In this document: positions 48,516 to 56,678 of the stretch, one piece after another | Layout: each line of letters starts with the position of its first letter | Numbering within the stretch: the stretch's first letter is position 1 | NCBI RefSeq assembly: GCF_021284745.1 | Contig: NZ_CP089925.1 | Coordinates: 2,851,001 to 2,915,000, forward strand | Length of the DNA stretch: 64,000 nt | Direction of reading: 5' to 3' | DNA from: Lysobacter sp. KIS68-7 | GTDB lineage: Bacteria; Pseudomonadota; Gammaproteobacteria; Xanthomonadales; Xanthomonadaceae | Made by a program: the position numbers and the translations under genes | Notes under the pieces: generated by a model | The model's input: only the letters and a program-made list of their open reading frames with translations | What the model was told of the DNA's origin: nothing | Database searches by the model: none

Positions 48516-49784
48516 TCAGTCGACGATCGCCGCTGCCCGTTCACGCAGCAACCGGGCTTCGCGTTCGTTGCGCGCCAGCCCCGCGGCGCGCTCGAATTCC
48601 ACGCGCGCTTCGCGCAGGCGGCCGAGCCTGGCGAGCAGATCGCCGCGCACGCTGGGCAACAGGTGGTAGTCCCGCAGCGCAGGCGCATCGACGAGCGTGT
48701 CCGCCAGGTCCAGCCCCGCCTGCGGCCCGAACGCCATCGCGTAGGCCACGGCGCGATTGAGCTCCACCACCGGCGAAGGCATGCGTTGGGCCAGCGTGTC
48801 GTAGAGCGCCGCGATGCGCGCCCAATCGGTGTCGGCCGACGTCGGCGCGCGCGCGTGGCAGGCCGCGATCGCCGCCTGCAACGCATACGGATTCCCCGCA
48901 CCGCCGAGGCGCTCGGCCCGTGCGAGCGATGCAAGTCCCCGCTGGATGTACAGGCGATCCCAGCGCATGCGGTCCTGGTCGGCGAGCAGGATCGGCGTGC
49001 CGTCGGCCTGCGTCCGCGCGTGCAGGCGCGAGGCCTGCAGCTCCATCAGCGCAAGCAGGCCGTGCACGTCCGCCTCGTCCGGATCCACCGCGGCGAGGAT
49101 GCGGCCCAGGCGCAAGGCCTCTTCGCACAGCGTGGGGCGCATCCAGTGTTCGCCGCTGGTCGCGGCATAGCCTTCGTTGAAGATCAGGTAGACCACGCCG
49201 AGCACCGCCGACAGGCGCTGCGGCAATTCTTCGCGGCCCGGAGTTTCGAAGGGCACCTTCGCTTCGGCGAGCGTGCGTTTGGCGCGCACGATGCGTTGCG
49301 CGACGGTCGCCTCGGGCACGAGGCAGGCGCGCGCGATTTCCTCGGTGGTCAGTCCGCCCAGCAGGCGCAGCGTGAGCGCGACCTGCGCTTCGACCGAGAG
49401 CACGGGATGGCAGGCGGTGAACACCAGGCGCAGCACGTCGTCGCCGATGATGTCGTCGGCCGCGGCTTCGGGGTCGGCGCCGGCGAGCGCGGGCTGCCAA
49501 TCCTCGTCGTGGTCGATGTCCTGCTGCTTGCGTGCGTGCAGCTGGTGCTGGCGCAGGCGGTCGATCGCGCGGCGCTTGGCGGTCGCCATCAGCCACGCGC
49601 CCGGTTTGTCGGGCACGCCTTGCGTCGTCCAGTGTTCGATCGCGGCCAGGAACGCGTCCTGCGCGAGTTCTTCCGCCAACCCGACGTCGCGCACCATGCG
49701 CGCGAGGCCCGCGATCAGTTTCGTCGATTCGATCCGCCACACCGCTTCGATGGTGCGGCGGACATGCCCTTCGCCCGTCTCCAT
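48516..49784 (-). CDS. ECF sigma factor with C-terminal TPR-like domain (ECF42 type)
   Basis: A 422-aa RNA polymerase sigma factor. Sigma region 2 spans about residues 14-85 (VRDVGLAEELAQDAFLAAIEHW; PGAWLMATAKRRAIDRLR) and region 4 about 110-165 (LTLRLLGGLTTEEIARACLV ... VAQRIVRAKRTL). The remaining ~240 residues form the helical extension (VVYLIFNEGYAATSGEHWMRPTL; SPVVELNRAVAYAMAFGP) diagnostic of the ECF42 group. These usually pair with DGPF/YciI-type proteins; one lies at 58144-58566, about 9 kb away. No anti-sigma gene is adjacent; the C-terminal domain regulates activity in this group. Confidence 0.92.
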   Translation of the reverse strand: METGEGHVRRTIEAVWRIESTKLIAGLARMVRDVGLAEELAQDAFLAAIEHWTTQGVPDKPGAWLMATAKRRAIDRLRQHQLHARKQQDIDHDEDWQPALAGADPEAAADDIIGDDVLRLVFTACHPVLSVEAQVALTLRLLGGLTTEEIARACLVPEATVAQRIVRAKRTLAEAKVPFETPGREELPQRLSAVLGVVYLIFNEGYAATSGEHWMRPTLCEEALRLGRILAAVDPDEADVHGLLALMELQASRLHARTQADGTPILLADQDRMRWDRLYIQRGLASLARAERLGGAGNPYALQAAIAACHARAPTSADTDWARIAALYDTLAQRMPSPVVELNRAVAYAMAFGPQAGLDLADTLVDAPALRDYHLLPSVRGDLLARLGRLREARVEFERAAGLARNEREARLLRERAAAIVD

Positions 49785-49815
49785 GGGCGAAGGTTTTACC
49801 AGTCGCAGGCGACGG

Positions 49816-50208
49816 TCACCAGCAATCGTTGCCGGCGGGCGTCTTCAACATGGTGTTGTCGAGCGACAAGGTCCCGCAGGTGTCCTTGGCCTGCTTGCCC
49901 TGCGGCGTGGCGGTCGCCGTGAAGGTGCCCGCGGCCAGGGTGTAGCTCACCGTGTAGTACTGGTTCACGTCGCCCGAGCACGTGTAAGCCGCACCGACGT
50001 AGGTCTGGTTGACCGTGTAGAAGCGCTCCAGCGCACCGGCCGCTTCGGTCAGGCAGGACTTGGCCGCCGCGCGACGCGATTTGCGCGTCGCGAAGTCGTA
50101 GCCGGAGATGGCCAGGGCCGCGAGGATCGCGACGATCATGACCACGATCATCAGTTCCAGCAGGGTGAAGCCTGCTTCGGTGCGCTTCTTGTTCCGATAT
50201 GCGTGCAT
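49816..50208 (-). CDS. pilE: Type IV pilin PilE-like
   Basis: A 130-aa prepilin. A short basic leader ends in the prepilin-peptidase site EAG|FTLLELMIVVMIVAIL, followed by the hydrophobic alpha-1 helix that packs in the pilus core. The globular domain has four Cys (SCLTEA, YTCSGD, DTCGTL, NDCW), giving likely disulfides, one closing the C-terminal loop. It begins 4 bp before the end of pilY1 and is the last gene of the minor-pilin operon; AGGA precedes the ATG within pilY1. In Pseudomonas PilE is a minor pilin. Confidence 0.92.
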   Translation of the reverse strand: MHAYRNKKRTEAGFTLLELMIVVMIVAILAALAISGYDFATRKSRRAAAKSCLTEAAGALERFYTVNQTYVGAAYTCSGDVNQYYTVSYTLAAGTFTATATPQGKQAKDTCGTLSLDNTMLKTPAGNDCW

Positions 50209-50211
50209 GGA

Positions 50212-53200
50212 TCAGTCCTGGAGGATTTCGCGCCACTGGACGCGGCGTGCCAGGCCGCCGGAGTTGTTGGTCTTTTCGTCGCCGTCGCCGCCGTCGGTCT
50301 TGCTATAGAAGATCGTGTTCCCGATGAACACGCCCTTCGTCGGGCTGCCGTTGCCGGTGCCCAGCGAGCCGACGCCCGTCGCGCCCGAACCGCTGCCGAG
50401 CTTGTCGCCGTTGTCGAAGGTGCCGTTGCCGTCCGCGTCGAAGAACGGTTCGACCAGCGCGGTACCGGTGAAGGCGTCGAGCGCGTTGATGTAGCCGCTG
50501 CCGCCGGCGTCGCAGGTCGAGGCCGTCGGCGGCGTCATGCTCGAGGCCACCAGCGCGGCGCCGCGCATCTGCGGACGCACCACCACGCGTTCGCCGGCCG
50601 TCGGGGTGTCCAGGTCGAGCACCCAACCCTTCTTGCCCGCGGGCAGCGGATTGTTCTGCTCGAAGGAACGCACCTTGCGGCCGGCGATGACGCCCACCAG
50701 CGGGATGTCGCGCGCCTGCAGGTTGGATTCGGTGACCGTCGTGTTGCTGTCGATGATGCCGTACAGCGACTGCACGGTGTTGTCGCTGACGTCGCCGACC
50801 GACAGGTAGCGGCCCGTGCCGAAGAAGACCCACGAGCGGCCGTCCACCGGGTTGCGCGCGATGGCCAGGCCCGTGGTGATCGGCTGGTTGCTGCGCGTGG
50901 TGTACATCGGGCTGCCACCGAGCGCGATCGTCCAGGTGGCCGCGGTCGTGCCGGCGAGGTCGAACTTCCAGAGGTTGCCCTTCAGGTCGCCCGCATACAC
51001 CACGTCCACCGTGCCGTTGCCGTCGACGTCGCGGCCGCGCGGTTCGGACAGGCCGTTGTCGCCGCCCACGCCGGTGTCGATCTTCTTGAGCACGCTGCCG
51101 GTCATCAGGTCGATGATGAACAGGACCGCATGCTGGTTGGTGCTGTTGAAGCCGTTGCTGACGATCACGGCCTTCGTCTTCGCCGCGTCGTTGAGCGTCA
51201 CGATCAGCGGATCGCCGGTGACCATGCCCATGTCGCCGCCGTTGTCGCGCAGCTCCCAGATGGCGTTGGTCGCGCCGAAGTTCGCCGGGTCGGTGACGTT
51301 GAGGGCAAACAGGCCCTTGCCGCCGCGGCCGAGCGCGCCCACCAGGATGTTCTGCGCCGGCGTCTGCTTGCGCGAGGACACCACCACCGGGCCATCGACG
51401 AAGTAGTGGTGCACGTACTGCGGGTCGCTGTAGGTGGACAGCGCCGTGAAGTCGATGCCGCTCGGCACGTAGGCGAACAGTTCCTTGCCGTCGGTGGTCG
51501 TGGCGAGGCTGGTGTCGCCGGCGTCGAAGGCGTGCAGCATGCCGTCGTTGGCGCCGACGTACAGCGTGTTGGTATCGGCCACGTACATCGGCGAGGAGTT
51601 GACGATGTCGCCCAGCAGCACGTCGCGGCTGCGCAGGGTCCCGCCCATGCGGCGTTCGCCGGACGTATCGCCCAGGATGTAGTTGACGTTGAGGGCGCCG
51701 GTGACCGGCGCGATGCCGGTGGTCCGGGCGAGCGACGTGGTCTGCGCCGTCGTCGGGAAGGTCGCGCCCGCGGTGCCGTTCCAGGTGAAGACCTTGCGCC
51801 CGGTATACGTGATGCCGGCCGAGCCGACCCACGCAGGCGTGGCGGCGGCACCGGAAGCAGTGGCGTCGTACGCGGCAAGCTCGCCGATCCACTTACCCGA
51901 CACGTAACGCGCCTGGTAGACGCGCGAGCCACTAATGAACGAGGTGGTGTTCGCGGTCACGTTCGAGGCCGAACCGTTGCGCGCCTGCACAGTCGCGAGC
52001 GCATCGGCCAGCGCCTGCGCGAACTCCTGCGGGTCGCGCGCGCTGACGAAGCTGCCGTGGCCGTTGATCGAGGCGTGCCACAGGTCGTCGATGCGGTCGG
52101 CGTCTTCGGCGTCGGTCGGATCGCCCCAGCGACTGGTGCCCAGCGTGATCGCGCCGAGGTCGGTCTTCGGATTCAGGCGGCCCTGCAGGCCGATCGACAC
52201 GCCGAAGGTGACCATGTGCTGCCAGAACGCGGGGTCTGCGTTGGAGTACGGCACGTTGTTGGTGAGCGTGGTCACCAGGTCGCGCTTCCAGTAGTACATG
52301 GCCACGTCGGCGAGCGTGTCGCCGCGCGAGTTGGTGCTGCCGCTGAAGTTGTCGATGAAGGGCTTCAGCGGGTTGTAGGTGTAGCTCAGGTCGGCCCCGT
52401 CGGTGATCGTCGGGCCGGCCGTCTTGTCCGTGTCGCCCACCGGGTGGGTGTAGCCGGAATCGTCGTTCCAGTAGCCATCGGTGGTGAGGATCGCGAAGTT
52501 CTGGCGGCAGCTGATCTGGTTGTTGCCGCTCTCCGGGCCCCACGGGCCGGTCGAGGAGCTGTCGGAGAAGTAGTCGCCGGTGCGTTGCAACGCACCCTTC
52601 AGCGGCGTGCCTTGGCTCGCGTCGGCGGCGATCAGGTGCGCGTACCAGTTGTCGCGGTTGGCACCCTGGAACACGCCGTTGCTGATGCCCACCGGGATCA
52701 GGTACGGGTTGCGGTTCCAGATCGAGTCATAGCCCACGCGCAGGTTGGAGTTCAGGCGGCTGAAGGCTTCGCTCGCGCCGGCCTTGGCCACCTTGATGCG
52801 CGTGCGGTGGTAGGAGTACCAGGTCGCGTAGTTGACCAGTTCGTTGACCAGCGAGCGCTGCGTGATCGTGCCGTTGTCGTTGTGCACGTCCGGCTGGGCC
52901 GCCACGCAGTCGACCCAGTCGGTCGTCGCGCTGGTGCTGCCGGTACCGGGGCAACGGTTGGTGTTGTCGTACTTGCCGTTGAGCGTGACGTTCTTGTAAC
53001 CGCTGGCCGCCGTGACGGTCACCGTCCACGTGCCCAGGGCCGGGAAGTCGATCGAACAGCTCTCGTCGTTGCCGTTGCCGGCGGAGTTGCAGGCCGAGGC
53101 GCCGGTGGGATCGAACAGCGCCAGCGAGGCGCCCTTGCCCTTGCTGTCGTCGCGGTTGGTGTTCTGGCCGTAGGAGCCGCCGGTGGTCGAGAACGTGATG

Positions 53201-53859
53201 TTCTGGGTGTTCGCCGCGACGGTGAACGTGAAGGAGGTCGCGCCGCCCGTGGCTGCGCCGATGGCGGTGCCACCGGTCTTCGGGAACGTCGAGTAGTTGT
53301 TGCCGTACGTGCCGGTGACCGTGGCGTACGACGACTTCAGCATGGTGTTGCCACCCGCCGGGATGTAGTAACGCCAGTACGAGGCCGTCTTCGAATAGTC
53401 GAACTGCGTGCCCGAGGTCGGCTGGTCCTTCGGCACGTAGAACAGGCGATTGCTGCTGGACAGGTTGACCGCGCCCGACAACAGGCTGTCATCGCCGTAG
53501 GCGCTGAGCGTGGTGTACGACAGGCCGCCCGTGTAGCGCGACTGGTCCGACTTGATCCACGGGAGGTAGTTGATGTTGGGGTTGTAGTAGAGCGTGTTGC
53601 GGTTGTACGCGTTGATCGCGATGTTCGACGGGCTGACCGCGGGCAGTTCGCTCGACGAGTTCGCGCCGGGCATGAAGTCCCATTGCATCGACCCGGAGTC
53701 GTCGATGATGAACATGATGTTCGGCGGCGGGTACGCCGTGCCGGTCTGCAGCGGCGTATCCGGGATGGAGACGGCCGCGGAGGGCAGCGACAGCAGCGTT
53801 GCGCAGAACGCAAACGCCGGAGCCAGCAGGCGGGCACGGACCAAGGGATGGGCGGACAT
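50212..53859 (-). CDS. pilY1: Type IV pilus tip adhesin/assembly factor PilY1
   Basis: A 1215-aa secreted protein with a Sec signal (residues ~10-30). The N-terminal part contains a von Willebrand A-like domain (IMFIIDDSGSMQWDFMPG) with a DxSGS metal site. The C-terminal ~500 residues form the PilY1 beta-propeller (LLGDIVNSSPMYVADTNTLYVGANDGMLHAFDA, cut here at the signature) with a calcium loop DVDGNGTVDVVYAGD. A second Asp-rich loop (FDADGNGTFDNGD) may bind calcium near the end. It promotes pilus extension and surface sensing and sits at the tip with the minor pilins encoded upstream. Confidence 0.94.
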   Translation of the reverse strand: MSAHPLVRARLLAPAFAFCATLLSLPSAAVSIPDTPLQTGTAYPPPNIMFIIDDSGSMQWDFMPGANSSSELPAVSPSNIAINAYNRNTLYYNPNINYLPWIKSDQSRYTGGLSYTTLSAYGDDSLLSGAVNLSSSNRLFYVPKDQPTSGTQFDYSKTASYWRYYIPAGGNTMLKSSYATVTGTYGNNYSTFPKTGGTAIGAATGGATSFTFTVAANTQNITFSTTGGSYGQNTNRDDSKGKGASLALFDPTGASACNSAGNGNDESCSIDFPALGTWTVTVTAASGYKNVTLNGKYDNTNRCPGTGSTSATTDWVDCVAAQPDVHNDNGTITQRSLVNELVNYATWYSYHRTRIKVAKAGASEAFSRLNSNLRVGYDSIWNRNPYLIPVGISNGVFQGANRDNWYAHLIAADASQGTPLKGALQRTGDYFSDSSSTGPWGPESGNNQISCRQNFAILTTDGYWNDDSGYTHPVGDTDKTAGPTITDGADLSYTYNPLKPFIDNFSGSTNSRGDTLADVAMYYWKRDLVTTLTNNVPYSNADPAFWQHMVTFGVSIGLQGRLNPKTDLGAITLGTSRWGDPTDAEDADRIDDLWHASINGHGSFVSARDPQEFAQALADALATVQARNGSASNVTANTTSFISGSRVYQARYVSGKWIGELAAYDATASGAAATPAWVGSAGITYTGRKVFTWNGTAGATFPTTAQTTSLARTTGIAPVTGALNVNYILGDTSGERRMGGTLRSRDVLLGDIVNSSPMYVADTNTLYVGANDGMLHAFDAGDTSLATTTDGKELFAYVPSGIDFTALSTYSDPQYVHHYFVDGPVVVSSRKQTPAQNILVGALGRGGKGLFALNVTDPANFGATNAIWELRDNGGDMGMVTGDPLIVTLNDAAKTKAVIVSNGFNSTNQHAVLFIIDLMTGSVLKKIDTGVGGDNGLSEPRGRDVDGNGTVDVVYAGDLKGNLWKFDLAGTTAATWTIALGGSPMYTTRSNQPITTGLAIARNPVDGRSWVFFGTGRYLSVGDVSDNTVQSLYGIIDSNTTVTESNLQARDIPLVGVIAGRKVRSFEQNNPLPAGKKGWVLDLDTPTAGERVVVRPQMRGAALVASSMTPPTASTCDAGGSGYINALDAFTGTALVEPFFDADGNGTFDNGDKLGSGSGATGVGSLGTGNGSPTKGVFIGNTIFYSKTDGGDGDEKTNNSGGLARRVQWREILQD

Positions 53860-53873
53860 GGCGCTGACTCCGT

Positions 53874-54398
53874 TCAGGGCACTGCGTAAGTGGTTTGCAG
53901 GATCACCGTCGCGCGGCCGGCGGCCTGGCTGCGCGAGGTGATGCGATAGCGGGACTCGAGCACGGTGCAGGTGGCATCGGGCGAGACGTCTTCGGTCGTC
54001 GTGCACGTGCCGCGCGGCGGCACGTCGTTGGCAAGGAATTCGATGTAGTAGTTCGGGCGCGCCGTATTCGGGAGCGCGGTGCCCTGGCGAGCAGCGGCCC
54101 ACACGGTCGCGTCCTTCCAGCGCGGCGGATCGGTCGCGAGCGGGCGTGCGCACACGCCGTTGTTGCAACCGCTGGCGGGAATCGTCGGCTTCGTCGCGGC
54201 CAGCGCTTCGCCTTCGCGCAACGCGGCTTCCGCGGCCTGGAAGCTCAGGCTGCGGTCGGTCATGTTGGAGCTCATGCGCTCTTCGAGCAGCGTGCCGCGC
54301 AGGCTGACGATGGCCAGCATCGACATGACCACGAGCAGGATCAGCACGACGATCAGCGCGATGCCGCGCTGCGATTGGGGACGTTGGCGGACGCTCAT
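53874..54398 (-). CDS. pilX: Minor pilin PilX-like
   Basis: A 174-aa protein with the PilX-type N-terminus QRGIALIVVLILLVVMSML, which keeps the leader Gly but not the FTLxE motif, as usual for PilX. After the membrane helix comes AAEAALREGEALA, a PilX/GspK-like helix. Its ATG overlaps the pilW stop (ATGA). It is part of the FimU-PilV-PilW-PilX priming complex that starts pilus assembly with PilY1, whose gene follows by 14 bp. Confidence 0.9.
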   Translation of the reverse strand: MSVRQRPQSQRGIALIVVLILLVVMSMLAIVSLRGTLLEERMSSNMTDRSLSFQAAEAALREGEALAATKPTIPASGCNNGVCARPLATDPPRWKDATVWAAARQGTALPNTARPNYYIEFLANDVPPRGTCTTTEDVSPDATCTVLESRYRITSRSQAAGRATVILQTTYAVP

Positions 54399-55417
54399 GG
54401 GACTCGGTTCCGAAGGGTCACGGTGTGTTCCAGGCGGCGCGGGATCGCGTCGCCGCCTTCGCCGGTGTTCGCGCCGAGCAGCGTCAGCTGCACGCGCACG
54501 GCCAGCACGTTGGTGCTGCCCCAGTTCGCGGCGCTGATGGTGCTGGCGTCGGCATAGTCGTTGGCGCCCAGCAGCAGGTACTGCAACTGCATGTTGGTCA
54601 CGCCTTCGGCGATCTCGCGGTTTTCGATGGACAGCACGCCGGCGTTGTTCACCAGCGCGGATTCGAACAGCGACGGCCCCCGCGCCCCGTTGCCGATGTA
54701 CCAGCGCTCCATGCGCATGCGCGAGATGTACGCGTTGGTCGCATAGGTGTAGGGGCTGCCCGAACCGGCGCAGTTGGCCGGCAAGGAGTAGCCGACCCCG
54801 CGCGTGCAGTTGCCCGGCGTGCCGGCGGTGTCGTGCGTGATCGTGGCGGTGACGCCCGGGTTGGCGCTGCTCACCTGCACGATCGCGGCGTGGTCGAAGT
54901 CGCACAGCATGACCAGGTCGCCGGAGGAAATGCCGTGGTTGACGGTGTTGACGGTCAGCTGCGCGGCGGCCTGGTTGGCCGCGGTGATCGCCACGCCGTC
55001 GTTGGTGGCGGACTTGAGTTCGATCGCATCGGTGCCGTTGATGCGCTGGCCGAACGCAGTGCCGATCGGGGTGTCCGTGCCCGACAAGGCCTGGTTGCCG
55101 TCGTAGCCGTGGATCGGCGAATCGAAGTTGTAGTACCAGGTGCCGGCGAAGCCGTTGAGCAGGTTCACCGTCGGCAGCGAGGTTTCGCAGGCGCTGCTGC
55201 CGGACTCGCGCATTTCGCGCGACATCAGTTCGAAGGCGTTGCGCACCGACTCCTGCGCACGCGAGAGGTTTTCGGTCGAGGCGTAGACCTGGCGGTTGCT
55301 GAGGAACATCGCCAGCGCCGCGGCGGTGACGATCAGGCCGAGCAGCAGCGAGACCATCAGCTCGACGAGGGTGAAGCCGGCCTGGTGGCGACGCACGGGG
55401 AGGATCGATCGGGTCAT
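54395..55417 (-). CDS. pilW: Minor pilin PilW-like
   Basis: A 340-aa prepilin, the largest of the minor pilins. Prepilin site QAG|FTLVELMVSLLLGLIVTA lies near residues 12-14, then RQVYASTENLSRAQESVRNA and MSREMRESG, typical of PilW/PulJ. The long globular domain has several Cys. Its stop overlaps the pilX start, and its ATG at 55417 lies 9 bp after the pilV stop. Confidence 0.9.
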   Translation of the reverse strand: MTRSILPVRRHQAGFTLVELMVSLLLGLIVTAAALAMFLSNRQVYASTENLSRAQESVRNAFELMSREMRESGSSACETSLPTVNLLNGFAGTWYYNFDSPIHGYDGNQALSGTDTPIGTAFGQRINGTDAIELKSATNDGVAITAANQAAAQLTVNTVNHGISSGDLVMLCDFDHAAIVQVSSANPGVTATITHDTAGTPGNCTRGVGYSLPANCAGSGSPYTYATNAYISRMRMERWYIGNGARGPSLFESALVNNAGVLSIENREIAEGVTNMQLQYLLLGANDYADASTISAANWGSTNVLAVRVQLTLLGANTGEGGDAIPRRLEHTVTLRNRVP

Positions 55418-55425
55418 GTGCGTGC

Positions 55426-55884
55426 TCACAGCAGCGTGTTCGTGGTGACGAGTTCCTGCGCAGACCCGCCCTTCGAACGCGAGTTGTCCCACCACACCTG
55501 GATCCTGCAGGACGCGGTGCCGCAGGTGATCTGGCCGCAGGTGTTCGGACCCAGGATCTGCGGGTCCTGCATGGTGATGAGCCAGTGGCGAAGGTCGTTG
55601 GCGACCAGGTTGCCCGGATCGGGCAGCGTGCAGGTCTTGTTGATGTTGTAGCCGCCGATCATCGCGACCGGGCGGTTGGCGCGCATCGCATCGAGGATCG
55701 CGTAGGTCTGCGCGACCGCCTGGCTGCGTTCGAGCGCGCTCTGGCTGTTGCGCAGCGAGGTGAGTTGCATGGCCGCGATGCCGAGCAGGCCGAAGGCGAG
55801 CACGACGACGGCGACGAGCACCTCGACGAGGCCGACGCCGCGCTGGCGGCGTTGGGACGATGCAGGAATGCGGGGAGTCTTCAT
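55426..55884 (-). CDS. pilV: Minor pilin PilV-like
   Basis: A 152-aa prepilin with the PilV-type start QRGVGLVEVLVAVVVLAFGL and GIAAMQLTSLRNSQSALERS. The leader is basic and Arg-rich (RRQRG). Six or so Cys in the C-terminal half (CTLPDP, NTCGQITCGTASC) suggest disulfides. The gene lies between fimU and pilW on one strand with gaps of about 10 bp, matching the Pseudomonas/Xanthomonas order. Confidence 0.91.
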   Translation of the reverse strand: MKTPRIPASSQRRQRGVGLVEVLVAVVVLAFGLLGIAAMQLTSLRNSQSALERSQAVAQTYAILDAMRANRPVAMIGGYNINKTCTLPDPGNLVANDLRHWLITMQDPQILGPNTCGQITCGTASCRIQVWWDNSRSKGGSAQELVTTNTLL

Positions 55885-55895
55885 GCGGGAGGCAC

Positions 55896-56525
55896 TCAGG
55901 AGTTCGGCGGCGTGTTGCACGCGCCGTTGGCGACGGCGACGCGCGTGATCCCGATGCGGCTGCCGGTGCCGATGGCGACGCGGCGGACGTTTTCGGGGGG
56001 ACGCTTGGTCTGCATGCACAGGTCGAAGGTGCCGGTGAGCAGCGACGTGCCCAGCAGGTTGCGTGCGTAGCCGTCGGGCAGGTACACCACGCGGATCCCC
56101 TGCGGGATGTTGCTGCTGGCGAGCACCGTGATCTTGTCCGGCACGGTCGACCGGCGCAGCAGGCGATCGGTGCCGGCGTTGTAGGCGTTGTTGTGGTTGA
56201 CGTCGACGAAGGTGATCCAGCCCGTCGAGTCGGTGGCCCCGGCCGCGGCGCAGGTCGGCGTCGCGGTGTTGGCGGTCTTGCTCAGGCACACCATCGTGTG
56301 GTCGTTGTAGCGGATGGCTTCGATGCGCGCGGTCTGCAGCGAGACCAGCAGCTCGTTCGACGCCGTCGCCAGGCGACCGTTGTTGATGGTCACCTGGAAG
56401 CTGGGCACGGCCACGCCGAGGAGGATGGCGGCCACGACGATCGTGACCATCAGCTCGACGAGGGTGAAACCCGCCGCACGTTGGCGCGCGTAGCCCGCAC
56501 GCGGGCCGCGTTCAAAAGTGTCCAC
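55896..56525 (-). CDS. fimU: GspH/FimT-family minor pilin (FimU position)
   Basis: A 209-aa prepilin with cleavage site AAG|FTLVELMVTIVVAAIL and the GspH-type helix SFQVTINNGRLATASNELLVSL. The symbol rests on synteny: it is the first gene before pilV, where fimU lies in Pseudomonas. I chose the GTG at 56525 over the ATG at 56579 because AAGGGG precedes the GTG, and the ATG falls inside the predicted -10 box. The leader is about 18 residues. With pilV, pilW, pilX and pilY1 it primes pilus assembly. Confidence 0.88.
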   Translation of the reverse strand: MDTFERGPRAGYARQRAAGFTLVELMVTIVVAAILLGVAVPSFQVTINNGRLATASNELLVSLQTARIEAIRYNDHTMVCLSKTANTATPTCAAAGATDSTGWITFVDVNHNNAYNAGTDRLLRRSTVPDKITVLASSNIPQGIRVVYLPDGYARNLLGTSLLTGTFDLCMQTKRPPENVRRVAIGTGSRIGITRVAVANGACNTPPNS

Positions 56526-56577
56526 TGCAGATCCCCTTCCACGTCCGCCGCCCCCCAAGGACGGCAGAATGGTCCCC

Positions 56578-56606
56578 ATTAGCAGGAAATCTCAGCCATA
56601 TGTAAA
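56578..56606 (-). promoter_or_regulatory. Sigma-70-type promoter of the minor-pilin operon
   Basis: On the minus strand TTTACA (56606-56601), a 17-bp spacer and GCTAAT (56583-56578). The expected transcript start is near 56571, giving a leader of about 46 nt to the GTG at 56525. Spacing is ideal and both boxes match at four or more positions. Confidence 0.5.
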
Positions 56607-56678
56607 GGCGAACCGCCGGTTCTGCCGGCTGAGCGGTAAGTTGACCGGGATGAACGTCTCAGTCGCGAGATGCGCGTC

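Noticed and set aside
49273-53889. A 1538-codon plus-strand frame opposite the sigma factor and pilY1
   Set aside because: Val/Arg/Gly-rich shadow of pilY1; no motif, no ribosome site, and both opposite genes are certain.
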